Shown in pieces: positions 51,921-61,380 of a stretch of 64,000 bases of DNA. The DNA lies in NCBI GenBank assembly GCA_045636325.1, contig JAZTXH010000009.1, forward strand, positions 99,850-163,849, given 5' to 3'. This stretch comes from CAKSHP01 sp045636325. Lineage in GTDB: Bacteria > Bacillota > Clostridia > UBA1381 > UMGS1253. Positions within the stretch are counted from its first letter, which is position 1; each line of letters starts with the position of its first letter. The notes under the pieces are model-generated. The model ran no database searches. It was not told the origin of the DNA and saw only the letters and a list, made by a program, of their open reading frames with translations. A program made the position numbers and the translations under genes.

Positions 51921-54362
51921 TCACGACAAATTAACAGGATCTCTGTCAAGTGCTAGGGTCATTGTTTTATTATACCCTCCTTTTATAAATCCATCCTGAG
52001 CTTCGCGGAATATATCAGATATCTCACCATTATATTTAATAATAATGCGATAACGGAACTTATCCTTTATTTTTCCGATTGTCGCAGCCGCCGGACCAAT
52101 TAAAACAACATCTTCTCTGTCTTTCGTCCGCCCTTTAAGCCACTTAAACATTCGCTGTATAACAGTTTTAACCTCCTGCTCGTTTTTGCCCGTCACAAGC
52201 ATTGTGCTAATTCTGCAAAACGGAGGATAGTGCATAACTTTTCTAAGCTTTATTTCATCATTGAAAAATCCCATATAATCATGATTTTTAACATGCTCTA
52301 TCACGGAATTTTCCGGTGAATATGTCTGAATTACGGCTCTTCCTGGCAAATCAGCTCTGCCGGCTCTGCCTATAACTTGCTCAATTAAAGAAAATGTGCG
52401 CTCAGAGCTTCTGTAATCATCTATATAAAGAGAAGTGTCAGCAGCCATAACCCCCACAAGTGTTACCTTTGGAAAATCAAGCCCCTTTGCCACCATCTGC
52501 GTGCCCATTAAAACATCAGCTTCACCACTAGAAAACTTATTTAGTATCTTTTCGTGAGAATTCTTTTTTCCTGTTGTATCAACGTCCATTCTGAGAACTT
52601 CAAAATCTGAAAACCTATTATTGATTTCTTCTTCCAGTTTTTGCGTTCCTGAACCGAAATATTTTATATAACTGCTGCTGCATTCCGGACAGACACTGTA
52701 ATTTTTAACAGTGTATCCACAATAGTGACAACAGAGTTTTTCCGAATTTTTATGATAAGTAAGTGAAATATTACAGTGCGGGCAACTTGCCACAAATCCG
52801 CACTTGCGGCATGAAACAAACGTTGAAAATCCACGTCTGTTTAGCAAAAGAATCACCTGTTCGTTTTTCTTCTTATTGTAAAGCATTTCTTCTGCCAGAC
52901 GGTATGAAAACATCGTACGGTTTCCTTTTTCAAGCTCTTGTCTCATATCACACACAAAAACCTGTGGAAGCGCATTTTTATTGAAACGTTCTTTAATTTC
53001 AAGCAATTTATACTCCCCTATTTGTGCTTTGTAATAACTTTCTACCAATGGTGTGGCAGATGCCATAAGCACACTTGCGCCCCACTGCTCACCCCTGAAA
53101 AATGCAATATCTCTTGTATGATATCTTGGTGCATTTTCAGATTTATAACTCATTTCATGTTCCTCATCTATAATTATTATACCTATATTTTTAAGAGGAG
53201 CAAACACACCGCTTCTTGCGCCTAAAACCACTTTTGCTTCACCTGAGTTAATTCTGTCCCATTCATCAAGCCTTTCTCCAATTGAAAGCTTACTGTGCAA
53301 AATAGCAATCTGTTTTCCAAAACGTTTCGAAAAACGCTGAGTCATCATAGGTGTAAGTGATATTTCGGGCACAAGAACAATAGCGGTTTTTCCCATTTTT
53401 ATGCATTTTCTTATAAGCCTGATAAAAACCTCCGTTTTTCCCGCTCCGGTTACACCATGAAGTAAAAATCTTTCACAAATATTTTTATCAATAGCCTCAG
53501 ATACTATGTTATATACCTTTTCCTGTTCATGGGTAAAATCAAAATCCTTTTCCGTTTCACCTGAAATACTATTTTCTAAAGGATTTCTCATTACTCTTAC
53601 CTGACTTGTTTTTATTATTCCGTTCTTTTCTAATGTTAATACCGCATTTCTGTTTGCTCCGGTTTTTAAAAGAACTTCACTTTCACTTTGCTGTTTTTCA
53701 TTAGCTAAAAGATAAAAAATAATATCTCTCTGTTTTTTTGACCTTTCGCTAAGCGATGCTGCGTAATCTGCAGCAGTGCTTTTGTCAGGCAGAAACAAAA
53801 CCCTATGTGTCTTTTCGCTTACCTTTTCACATGTTTTTATTTTGCTGATTATAATATTTTTTTCAATTAAAAATTCAAGAGCATCAGTCTTTTCTTTATT
53901 TAACTTTTTTTTAAAATCAACTGCACTTAAATTACTGTTTTCAACAAGCTCAATAACTTTTTTTAATTCAGGTGCCAAAGCATAACTTTCAATATCAGCA
54001 TCGGGATTTATTAAAAAAATCTTTTCAATCTCTGCTCCATATCCTGCAGGTATCAAAAGGCGTATCGCCTCGCCATAAGTGCAAACGGTGGAATTTCTTA
54101 TATATTCAATAAGTTGTGCGCCTTTTTTGTCAAACACTGCATCATCATAGAGTTTTTCTACGTATTTAAGCTTTTCAGCATCTCCCGGCGGCTCCATACT
54201 CATAACATACCCTTCACAGGTGCGGTTCCCCGTTCCAAAAGGCACCAATACCCTGCTTCCCACTTTTATCTTATCTTTCATATCGCTTGGTGCAAGATAA
54301 GTAAAAATGCGGTCCACCGCTTTTGGATTATTCAGAATAATAACTCCGACTTTAACTTCCAT
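51921..54362 (-). CDS. priA: Primosomal protein N' (replication restart helicase)
   Basis: 813 aa. N-terminal DNA-binding domain (VLVPFGTGNRTCEGYV), Walker A LLHGVTGAGKTEVF, IIDEEH, and the zinc region with paired cysteines (CRKCGFVASCPHC, CCHYCGYTVKNYSVCPEC), then helicase motifs including VIGRAGRADLPG. Reloads the replisome at stalled forks. Confidence 0.96.
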   Translation of the reverse strand: MEVKVGVIILNNPKAVDRIFTYLAPSDMKDKIKVGSRVLVPFGTGNRTCEGYVMSMEPPGDAEKLKYVEKLYDDAVFDKKGAQLIEYIRNSTVCTYGEAIRLLIPAGYGAEIEKIFLINPDADIESYALAPELKKVIELVENSNLSAVDFKKKLNKEKTDALEFLIEKNIIISKIKTCEKVSEKTHRVLFLPDKSTAADYAASLSERSKKQRDIIFYLLANEKQQSESEVLLKTGANRNAVLTLEKNGIIKTSQVRVMRNPLENSISGETEKDFDFTHEQEKVYNIVSEAIDKNICERFLLHGVTGAGKTEVFIRLIRKCIKMGKTAIVLVPEISLTPMMTQRFSKRFGKQIAILHSKLSIGERLDEWDRINSGEAKVVLGARSGVFAPLKNIGIIIIDEEHEMSYKSENAPRYHTRDIAFFRGEQWGASVLMASATPLVESYYKAQIGEYKLLEIKERFNKNALPQVFVCDMRQELEKGNRTMFSYRLAEEMLYNKKKNEQVILLLNRRGFSTFVSCRKCGFVASCPHCNISLTYHKNSEKLCCHYCGYTVKNYSVCPECSSSYIKYFGSGTQKLEEEINNRFSDFEVLRMDVDTTGKKNSHEKILNKFSSGEADVLMGTQMVAKGLDFPKVTLVGVMAADTSLYIDDYRSSERTFSLIEQVIGRAGRADLPGRAVIQTYSPENSVIEHVKNHDYMGFFNDEIKLRKVMHYPPFCRISTMLVTGKNEQEVKTVIQRMFKWLKGRTKDREDVVLIGPAAATIGKIKDKFRYRIIIKYNGEISDIFREAQDGFIKGGYNKTMTLALDRDPVNLS

Positions 54363-54387
54363 TGACACACCTCAATTAACCTGCACA

Positions 54388-55602
54388 TTATTTTTCCTCA
54401 AGGTATTGTTTTGCTACATCAAGAATAATGTGAGCTAGTTTCTCTTTTTCCATATTTTCAGGCGTAATTTTTTTCCCGTCAGCACCAAGAATGGTAATCG
54501 TATTTGTGTCTGTGCCAAAACCTGCCGCGAAATCAAAAAGATTATTTGCCACTATAAAATCGCAGTTTTTATCTTTAAGCTTCTTTTCTGCGTTTTGAAG
54601 CAAATCCTTTGTTTCCATGCAAAATCCGCCTATAACCTGTTTTACATTCTTTTTTGCACCCAACTCTGCCAGAATATCCCGTGTTTTCTTAAGCTTTATC
54701 GACATATCACCAATGTCTGATTTTTTCAACTTATTATCTGCGGTTGTTTTCGGTGCAAAGTCAGCCACAGCAGCACTTTTTATAATAATATCGGCATTTT
54801 CTGCAAAATGCATCATTTCATTATACATTTCCTCAGCACTGGTAACATTTATAAGGTTTACTCCGTAAAATGGCTTGATTGCGGTTTTTCCGCTTACAAG
54901 AACAACCCTTGCGCCCCTGAGAGCCGCCGCTTTAGCTACAGCATAGCCCATTTTACCCGATGAATGATTTGTTATATAGCGCACAGGGTCGATTGCTTCA
55001 CATGTAGGTCCTGCTGAAACAAGCACATTTTTACCCGCAAGGTCTTTTTCACAGGCAATCTCATTTAAAATAACCTCTAATATATCCTCAGGCTCTGCCA
55101 ATCTTCCCTTTCCGCAATCACCACAGGCGAGAAGTCCTGCATCAGGGTCAACAAATAAAAAGCCACGCTTCTTTAAAGTGTCCATATTGCTTTGGGTTGC
55201 CTCGTTTTCATACATCCCCGTATTCATTGCAGGGCAAATTATTTTTTTTGCTTTTGATGCAAGAACAGTTGCCGTAAGGGCATTATCTGCCATACCATAT
55301 GCAAGCTTTGCAATAGTATTTGCGCTAGCCGGACAAATCACCAAAGCATCTGCCTTTTTTGCAAGTTCAACATGCTCAACCTCCCACCTTTCCGGACTGT
55401 TAAACATATTATCATATACAGGATTTTTAGACAGTGTGCGAAATGTCAGTTCACCCACAAACTCCTTTGCAGCTTCTGTCATAATAACTCTTACATCTGC
55501 ATTAAGCTTTGAAAGTGAACTTACAAGCATACACGACTTGTATGCCGCAATACCACCGCACACCCCAACAACAACACATTTACCTTTAAGCACGTCTATC
55601 AC
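54388..55602 (-). CDS. coaBC: Bifunctional phosphopantothenoylcysteine decarboxylase/synthetase
   Basis: 404 aa. CoaC flavoprotein half (GVCGGIAAYKSCMLVSSL, ICPAMNTGMYENEA, LACGDCGKGRLAEPE with catalytic Cys) and CoaB half (VLVSAGPTCEAIDPVRYITN, SSGKMGYAVAKAA, CDFIVANNL). Two steps of coenzyme A synthesis. Confidence 0.96.
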   Translation of the reverse strand: MIDVLKGKCVVVGVCGGIAAYKSCMLVSSLSKLNADVRVIMTEAAKEFVGELTFRTLSKNPVYDNMFNSPERWEVEHVELAKKADALVICPASANTIAKLAYGMADNALTATVLASKAKKIICPAMNTGMYENEATQSNMDTLKKRGFLFVDPDAGLLACGDCGKGRLAEPEDILEVILNEIACEKDLAGKNVLVSAGPTCEAIDPVRYITNHSSGKMGYAVAKAAALRGARVVLVSGKTAIKPFYGVNLINVTSAEEMYNEMMHFAENADIIIKSAAVADFAPKTTADNKLKKSDIGDMSIKLKKTRDILAELGAKKNVKQVIGGFCMETKDLLQNAEKKLKDKNCDFIVANNLFDFAAGFGTDTNTITILGADGKKITPENMEKEKLAHIILDVAKQYLEEK

Positions 55603-55612
55603 TCCAGACTAA

Positions 55613-55855
55613 TTATTCTTCATCACGGTAATAACGGGGAACAGCTTTGATTTTTCCGTCATTTATTTCATCAATGGCTTTAAGCATAGCTTCATCAAAA
55701 TCACCTGAAAACGCACCGTTTTCATCGTTACCTAAATGACGGGCACGCTTTGATGTTAGAATAACAAGAGAATATCTTGTTCCTTCTGCTGTTTTCCCTT
55801 CGCTGTTTTGTGTTCCTATCTTTTTTAATAAATCTCCTATTGGTGGATAAATCAT
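55613..55855 (-). CDS. rpoZ: RNA polymerase omega subunit
   Basis: 80 aa. MIYPPIGDLLKKIG, SLVILTSKRARHL and AIDEINDGKI are typical of Firmicute omega. Assembly factor of core RNA polymerase. TAAGGAGAG site precedes the ATG. Confidence 0.94.
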   Translation of the reverse strand: MIYPPIGDLLKKIGTQNSEGKTAEGTRYSLVILTSKRARHLGNDENGAFSGDFDEAMLKAIDEINDGKIKAVPRYYRDEE

Positions 55856-55896
55856 TTCTATATCTCTCCTTAATATTTATTTTTTATATTTTGTTT

Positions 55897-56210
55897 TTAA
55901 TTACTTTCACTGTCAAATATTGCAGATATTTTTTCTGTCGCACTGATAACCTTGTTGTTTACCACTCTGTAATAATATTTATCAACCTACGAAATTTCAC
56001 ACTCTCTTGTGCAAGCATTTTTTAACCACAGATGAGTTTTACGTGCCGCGGTTCGATAACCGTTCACGCAAAACCTCCATAGTCGGAACAGAATGATATC
56101 ATAATTGCCTCAGGACTTTTTTCTTAACCTGCATTGTGCCAAGCTCTTTTATTTAAAGAATAACATTCTCTCCGTAAGAAAGCTTTACTCCATTATATAC
56201 CTCTAACAGC
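55897..56210 (-). pseudogene. gmk: Decayed guanylate kinase remnant
   Basis: Between remA and rpoZ, where gmk normally sits, the minus strand carries recognisable pieces of its C-terminal half in changing frames: GENVIL-stop-IKELGTMQVKKK, then SPEAIMISF, then PTMEVLRERLSNRGT-stop, and finally VDKYYYRVVNNKV with EKISAIF, ending TAA at 55897. They match the Gmk order (EGKNVILEIDVQGAMQVKKK-like, PSMEVLRERL, IDKYDYVVVND). The N-terminal half with the P-loop is gone and the remnant begins right at the remA stop. Since GMP kinase is essential, an intact copy must exist elsewhere (inference). Confidence 0.88.
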
Positions 56211-56477
56211 TTATTCTTCACATTCATCCTGCGTATCTTCACTCTCGCTTGATAAACGATTTGAAATCGTTTCAGGAAGCAGTGCCGACAGTACAACGTG
56301 GTCACTGTCCATAATAACTACTGCTCTTGTTCTTCTTCCGCACGTTGCATCAATCAGCATCGCCCGGTCTCTTGCCTCCTGCACCATTCTTTTTATAGGT
56401 GCAGATTCAGGACTTACTATAGCCACAAGCCTGCCTGCAGCAACAATGTTTCCGTAACCTATATTTATAAGTTTCAT
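56211..56477 (-). CDS. remA: RemA/DUF370 extracellular matrix regulator family protein
   Basis: 88 aa. MKLINIGYGNIVAAGRLVAIVSPESAPIK-type start (first 10 residues MKLINIGYGN), ARDRAMLIDATCGRRTRAVV and SDHVVLSALLPETI are typical. DNA-binding octameric ring protein in Bacillus. Its C-terminal acid tail (TQDECEE) may be altered by the deletion that removed the start of gmk. Confidence 0.93.
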   Translation of the reverse strand: MKLINIGYGNIVAAGRLVAIVSPESAPIKRMVQEARDRAMLIDATCGRRTRAVVIMDSDHVVLSALLPETISNRLSSESEDTQDECEE

Positions 56478-56503
56478 ACTATACCTCACTTTTATCTGTT
56501 TAA

Positions 56504-57382
56504 TTATTCTACATTCTGAATCTGTTCGCGCAGTTTTTCAAGCTCCGCTTTAAATGAAACAACTACTTTTGAAATGTCAAGGTCATTTGCTTTTGAGCCT
56601 ATTGTGTTAATTTCCCTGTTAATTTCCTGGATAAGAAAATCAAGTTTTCTGCCCGCCGGCTCAGATGAATTTATAATTTTATCAAATTCTTCAAAATGAC
56701 TTGCAAGTCTCACAGTTTCTTCATCAATTGCAACCTTGTCTGCAAAAATTGCCGCTTCAGTAAGAATACGAGCTTCATCTATATCATTTGAATTCAAAAC
56801 TTCTTCTAATTTTTCAATAAGCCTTTGTCTATATGCTTCTACTCTTTCAGGAGCATTTTTTTCAATTTCTGCAGCAAGCGCTTTCATATTATCACGTTTT
56901 TCTTCAAGGTCACGGTAAAGCCTTTCCCCTTCTCTTTCACGCATTGCAACAAAATCTGAAACTGCAGCTCCGAGACCCTCTTTTGCTACTGCCCAGATTT
57001 CCTCAGCATCTTCCTGCTTTCGCTCCATATCAAAAATGTCATTTATTCTTGCCACAGAAGAAACACTTATATCATCTTTTAAATCAAACCTCTCCCTCAA
57101 AGTGCGAAGTGCTTCAATGTAGCTCTTTGCCAGTGGCTCATTTAAAACCACATCTCTATCAGTATCGGAATAACTTTCAATTGCAAGATAAACATCGACC
57201 TTGCCTCTGTTAATATAATCAGAAAGAAAGTTTCTCACCTTTTCTTCAAGAAATCCGTAGCTTCTGGGAACTTTAATGTTATAATCGGCAAATCTGTGAT
57301 TAACACTTCTTATTTCTGCCAACACTTTTTTTGTGCCGATTATTCCTTCAAATCGGCCATATCCTGTCATGCTTTTTACCAA
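56504..57382 (-). CDS. yicC: YicC/YloC family endoribonuclease
   Basis: 292 aa. VKSMTGYGRFEG at the N-terminus, RSVNHRFADYNIKVPRSY, and the C-terminal LDFLIQEINREINTIGSKAND and AELEKLREQIQNVE are hallmarks. YicC-type proteins are single-strand RNA endonucleases. Promoter-proximal gene of the long run. Confidence 0.95.
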   Translation of the reverse strand: MVKSMTGYGRFEGIIGTKKVLAEIRSVNHRFADYNIKVPRSYGFLEEKVRNFLSDYINRGKVDVYLAIESYSDTDRDVVLNEPLAKSYIEALRTLRERFDLKDDISVSSVARINDIFDMERKQEDAEEIWAVAKEGLGAAVSDFVAMREREGERLYRDLEEKRDNMKALAAEIEKNAPERVEAYRQRLIEKLEEVLNSNDIDEARILTEAAIFADKVAIDEETVRLASHFEEFDKIINSSEPAGRKLDFLIQEINREINTIGSKANDLDISKVVVSFKAELEKLREQIQNVE

Positions 57383-57435
57383 TTCATTTCACTCCTGCTT
57401 ATGTATTTTCTCGTTTGCACACCTATTCAGTATCT

Positions 57436-57444
57436 ATTATAACA
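57436..57444 (-). promoter_or_regulatory. Extended -10 promoter before yicC
   Basis: Minus-strand TGTTATAAT (TATAAT at 57436-57441) with no good -35; 54 bases upstream of yicC. Probable promoter of the long operon. Confidence 0.55.
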
Positions 57445-57617
57445 CATATTTTTCAACTTTAACATACTTTTTTGAAACTTTTTTTAATTTTTTTTACTTT
57501 TTCTTCATATTTCACGATTTTTGTGTATTTATTTTCCAATTTTACACAAAATACAGATATGTATTTTCACCGTTTTTAAAAATTTTCTATACAATTCAAA
57601 TTTTTTTTAAAAAACTC

Positions 57618-57645
57618 TTGCCAAATTTTTATTTTGTGATATAAT
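57618..57645 (+). promoter_or_regulatory. secG promoter
   Basis: TTGCCA (57618-57623), 16 bases, TATAAT (57640-57645). Confidence 0.7.
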
Positions 57646-57732
57646 ATTAAATTGTGAGATTTAAAATCGGCTTGGTTTTGTCTCGTCAGCTTAAGCCAGT
57701 TATGTTTTTATTTTAAGGAGGTTATTTTCAAA

Positions 57733-58083
57733 ATGGAAATATTGCAAAACATTTTATTGGTAGTTCATATTATAGTATGTATCCTTTTGACAGCAGCTGT
57801 GTTGTTACAGAGCGGAAATTCTTCCGGCCTTTCCGGCACAATTTCAGGCAGTGCTGACACATTCTTTGGTCATAACAAAGGTAAGACCCTTAATGCCGTA
57901 TTAGGAAAGATTACTGCTGTTCTTGCAATTTTATTACTTATTATTACAATTGCGCTTACAGTTACAATCAACTCTATTTCAAGAAAAGAAGCCTCTGCGG
58001 CTGCAGAAGCTTCTGCACAGCAGACTGTAGAGCAGGTTGAGGCTGAAGCTCCCGCTGAAGGAGAAGAAGTTCCTGCTGAATAA
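57733..58083 (+). CDS. secG: Protein translocase subunit SecG
   Basis: 116 aa. Two membrane helices flank the conserved loop LLQSGNSSGLSGTISGSAD-like segment with FFGHNKGKTLNAVLGKIT. Usual SecG is about 75-80 aa; the extra C-terminal 35 residues are Ala/Glu-rich and acidic (VEQVEAEAPAEGEEVPAE), a frequent clostridial variation. AAGGAGG site. The customary rnr-smpB-ssrA genes do not follow. Confidence 0.93.
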   Translation: MEILQNILLVVHIIVCILLTAAVLLQSGNSSGLSGTISGSADTFFGHNKGKTLNAVLGKITAVLAILLLIITIALTVTINSISRKEASAAAEASAQQTVEQVEAEAPAEGEEVPAE

Positions 58084-58105
58084 TTTATTCAAAAACAACA
58101 TTAAA

Positions 58106-58133
58106 AAAAGCGGCTTTTAAAAGCCGCTTTTGT
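58106..58133. terminator. secG terminator
   Basis: AAAAGCGGCTTTT followed directly by AAAAGCCGCTTTT, then TGTTTT; GC-rich hairpin 23 bases past secG. Confidence 0.88.
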
Positions 58134-58264
58134 TTTAATTTACAGAAAATTGAATGTGTCCGTTGTGGGTAAAAAAGTCTGTCCGAAAAAAATAAGCAAA
58201 ACAAGTAGTGGTTGACAAGGAATGCTTTTTTATAATGACATTTAGCAGAAAGGAGATAATACAG

Positions 58265-59743
58265 GTGCAGTTTAATTCTTATATTTTTATGGTAATCGGT
58301 ATAATATTTGCAAAATCAATAGGCTTTTTGCGCGATATATTCTTTGCATCTCAATTCGGCACAAGCCCTGAGTCAGATATGTATTTTACTGTGTTTTCAG
58401 TGGTAACTCTTATTTTCACCGGTATCGGTATTGCACTTTCTACTGTTATTATAAAACAACTTAATAAAAAACAATATTCAAATTCCGAAATACAAACAGA
58501 ATATGTAAGCTTTTTTATAAAACGTATAGTTCTATTTCTTGTATTGTTGTGTTCGGCTATGTATATATTTGCAGATAACTTTACTGCATTTCTTATTCCC
58601 GGTATAGCAGGCGAAAACTTCAATCTTGCACTGAAAATCACATATATTATGATTCCGTCAACAGCATTTGTAACGATTGCATATATACTGTATGGTGTTT
58701 TACAAAACAAAAGAGTGTTTTTTATAACCTCAGTTATGAGTGTGCCCTACAATATTCTTGTTATCGCATCGTTGTTTATTCCAAATATAAGCATTGTTTT
58801 TATATCCTTGGTTACAACAATAGGCTGGTTTACACATATACTTATTCTTATGCCTGATTTTTACCGCAAGGGTTACAGATTTTTCAAAAGAAGCAGAAAA
58901 TTCTCAATGCCCGTGCGTGAAATCCTCTGGGTGTTTATTTCAAACATGATGTTTCAGCTTTGTCTTATGCTTGACAAAAGCATGGTTGTTTCAAATTCAG
59001 GCATGGCATCATGCGTAAATTATTCATCAAACCTTTTTGTTACTGCATCATCAGTTTTTATCGTAGCTATGAGCTCTGTTACGTTTCCTTTGCTTACAAA
59101 AAGTTACGAAACAAAAGACCTTGAAAGCGTAAGAAATACATTCTGTAACATACTCTCCGTTATGTGGGCAATTTTTCTGCCGTTTCTGCTTGTATGCCTT
59201 TTATTTGGTAAAAATATTGTATCTCTTTTATATGAACGTGGCGAATTCACCGCTCAATCAACTGCGATGACCGCAACACTTTTCATTATTTATTCCTTTG
59301 CAATTCTTGGCTATCTGGCAGAACAAATTTTCAACAAAATTCTTTTTTTAGACGGAAAATACAAATATACCGTAATCGGTACAACTCTGGTTATAGTGTT
59401 AAAGTTTATTTTAAATCTGTTTCTTATTCCCATGTATGGTGCTTACTCTGCAGCGCTATGTACAGTGTCACTGATGACTGGATACGGAATATTTTCACTT
59501 ATAAAAATAAAACCCATAATAGGAAATTATATAACCCCTGTTTTACTACAAAGTTTCTTTAAAACAACTGTTGCTGCACTTTCAGCAATAGCTGTATATA
59601 TAATATTCCACCTTGTTTTTCACGTTTCTTTAAATTCAGGTGCAATGTTTTTACTGCCACTTTTAACGTGCGGTATTATTTATATTGCAGTATTATTTTT
59701 AACCGGTGAAGGAAAAAAACTTTTTATGACATTAAAAAAATAG
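58265..59743 (+). CDS. MurJ-like lipid II/polysaccharide flippase (MATE/MVIN superfamily)
   Basis: 492 aa with about 13-14 membrane helices. FAKSIGFLRDIFFASQFGTSPESDMYF is the MurJ N-terminal pattern, and LFGKNIVSLLYERGEFTAQST is the conserved late loop. Start GTG 58265 nine bases behind AGAAAGGAGAT; longer frames to 58208 lack a site. Moves lipid-linked cell-wall or exopolysaccharide precursors outward. Confidence 0.88.
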   Translation: MQFNSYIFMVIGIIFAKSIGFLRDIFFASQFGTSPESDMYFTVFSVVTLIFTGIGIALSTVIIKQLNKKQYSNSEIQTEYVSFFIKRIVLFLVLLCSAMYIFADNFTAFLIPGIAGENFNLALKITYIMIPSTAFVTIAYILYGVLQNKRVFFITSVMSVPYNILVIASLFIPNISIVFISLVTTIGWFTHILILMPDFYRKGYRFFKRSRKFSMPVREILWVFISNMMFQLCLMLDKSMVVSNSGMASCVNYSSNLFVTASSVFIVAMSSVTFPLLTKSYETKDLESVRNTFCNILSVMWAIFLPFLLVCLLFGKNIVSLLYERGEFTAQSTAMTATLFIIYSFAILGYLAEQIFNKILFLDGKYKYTVIGTTLVIVLKFILNLFLIPMYGAYSAALCTVSLMTGYGIFSLIKIKPIIGNYITPVLLQSFFKTTVAALSAIAVYIIFHLVFHVSLNSGAMFLLPLLTCGIIYIAVLFLTGEGKKLFMTLKK

Positions 59744-59771
59744 TCTCAAAAATGAACGAATCTAATCGATA

Positions 59772-59942
59772 GAATTTGCAATTACAGCCCCCGAAGCCTT
59801 TGATATCATATTCCTGAATATTGTTTAAAATACGGCGGCGATACTTTTTTCGAATATGAAAACGGAGAATTTTTAAGTATTGTAACTATAAGTCATTCTT
59901 CAAAGGGCGGCTTGTGTTTTTTATATAAATTTTTTATGTCAA
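59772..59942 (+). pseudogene. Possible coding fragment in two frames after the flippase gene
   Basis: Plus-strand reading gives EFAITAPEAFDIIFLNIV then, after a shift, LKYGGDTFFEYENGEFLSIV. The composition looks protein-like and not random AT-rich, but no start codon or ribosome site exists and I cannot name a family. Most likely a small decayed gene fragment. Confidence 0.3.
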
Positions 59943-59988
59943 AAAAGAATGCGCAACTCATCTCGTATCTGATGTTGCACATTCTTTA
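59943..59988 (-). terminator. Terminator after the 136-aa gene
   Basis: 14-base stem with one wobble (59943-59956 with 59974-59987) and TTTTTT on the minus strand, six bases from the stop at 59994. Confidence 0.75.
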
Positions 59989-59993
59989 TTAAT

Positions 59994-60404
59994 TTATGTT
60001 CTTTTTATTATTTTCTCTCCGCAAATCTTACATGTAATTTCAATTTTTCCTTTTCCTTTTGGAACTCTTAAATTAGTTTTACACTTCCTGCATTTAAAAA
60101 ATTTGTGAGTTTCACGCTCTTTGAACCGCCTTTTCCAGAAAGCAATTTTCGAACCTACACGACGTTTAATATTTAAATATGCATAAAGTTCTTTCTGCCT
60201 TGCTCCATGGTTTTTTGAAAATATGCGAAAATAACATAAAATAAGTAAAATTACCGCTACGGGTGACAAAATCCTTATAAATAAGGATGCAACCAAGATA
60301 ATTATAGCAAGGTTTGAAAGTGCCTTGGAAAGCGCATCAGGTCCATATCTGCTTGCCATAAATACTGACATCTTATTTGCCATATCTTTAAAAAAGCTTT
60401 TCAT
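59994..60404 (-). CDS. Membrane protein with C-terminal zinc-ribbon-like motif (136 aa)
   Basis: One or two hydrophobic helices at residues about 30-62 (NLAIIILVASLFIRIL), a basic segment (FWKRRFKERETHKFF), then CRKC and CKICG, a likely zinc ribbon. Similar proteins are frequent in clostridia; function unknown. Follows the next gene by 29 bases on the same strand. Confidence 0.78.
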   Translation of the reverse strand: MKSFFKDMANKMSVFMASRYGPDALSKALSNLAIIILVASLFIRILSPVAVILLILCYFRIFSKNHGARQKELYAYLNIKRRVGSKIAFWKRRFKERETHKFFKCRKCKTNLRVPKGKGKIEITCKICGEKIIKRT

Positions 60405-60433
60405 ATTTCTGCTTAGGTCCTTTCAAATTTATA

Positions 60434-61186
60434 TTAGTCCCTTAATTTTCTGCAATACTGTGTACATAACTTATCACTGCATTCACTGCATTTAAGCGCC
60501 ATATTGGAATTTTCCCAAAAACGCTCGGGACACGTAAACACACACAATTCCCACCAAATAAAAACCAATATTGATACCGCAACCAGGCTTTTCGAAAAAA
60601 ATCCATCAAGAAAAATCATTGGTGTAAACATCATCAAATGATCCCAGTTAAAAATCCTGCAGGTAGTGCAGCAACGATTTTTCATAATTAGCCTGAACGG
60701 ACACCACACAAGAACACATATAAGGTCGCACACATAAAACAAAACAGTTATCATAAATAAATCTTTTGATGCAAAAACACCTTTATAATACAAAATCCCT
60801 ATAAGTCCGATTAATACTATCCATATGATAAACACTTTATATGCCGCTTTTGTGGTTGATGCAATATGCTCTTTCAGTGCCCTTACATTTAACTCTTTAA
60901 TAGGCTTAAAACGTTTCAAAAACACCTTTTCAGAGCCTATAGAAATATGCTTTCCAATAGGAATAATCTGATAAATCATATCAAGCATCCATATAAACCA
61001 TAAAAAATGAAGCACAAACACTTCTTTAAAAAACATATTTGAATGTAGTATTAAAAACATTTCAGTCTTAAAAAAATAAATAGCAAAACAAAAAATCAAT
61101 ATAAAACATCGTCCAACAAGTTTTGCAATATATATCCTGCGTATTTTGGACGTCCCCTCTTTTTTCAAGCGTATCTCCCCTTTCAT
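60434..61186 (-). CDS. Cysteine-rich polytopic membrane protein (250 aa)
   Basis: Not assigned to a named family. About six hydrophobic helices; cysteine clusters after the fourth helix (MKNRCCTTCRIFNWDH) and at the C-terminus (CPERFW, CSECSDKLCTQYC). The arrangement recalls membrane iron-sulfur or zinc proteins, with a cytoplasmic Cys tail. Probably co-transcribed with the 136-aa membrane protein. Confidence 0.75.
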   Translation of the reverse strand: MKGEIRLKKEGTSKIRRIYIAKLVGRCFILIFCFAIYFFKTEMFLILHSNMFFKEVFVLHFLWFIWMLDMIYQIIPIGKHISIGSEKVFLKRFKPIKELNVRALKEHIASTTKAAYKVFIIWIVLIGLIGILYYKGVFASKDLFMITVLFYVCDLICVLVWCPFRLIMKNRCCTTCRIFNWDHLMMFTPMIFLDGFFSKSLVAVSILVFIWWELCVFTCPERFWENSNMALKCSECSDKLCTQYCRKLRD

Positions 61187-61327
61187 CAGGCAAAAGGTAT
61201 TTGAACATACACGTTCTCCACTTGTTAAATTCTTTCCCTTTCACCTAATATTATATATACTTTTTCAAGATTAGTCAACGAATTAATAAAATATTTACAC
61301 ACAAAAATAATATGTTCACAATTTATA

Positions 61328-61356
61328 TTGTTATTATTATTTATTTGTGATAAAAT
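61328..61356 (+). promoter_or_regulatory. Promoter of the second aldo/keto reductase
   Basis: TTGTTA (61328-61333), 17 bases, TAAAAT (61351-61356) with an upstream TG; AAAGGAG follows before the ATG. Confidence 0.65.
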
Positions 61357-61380
61357 GTATTCAAAAGGAGCGTTTTTATT

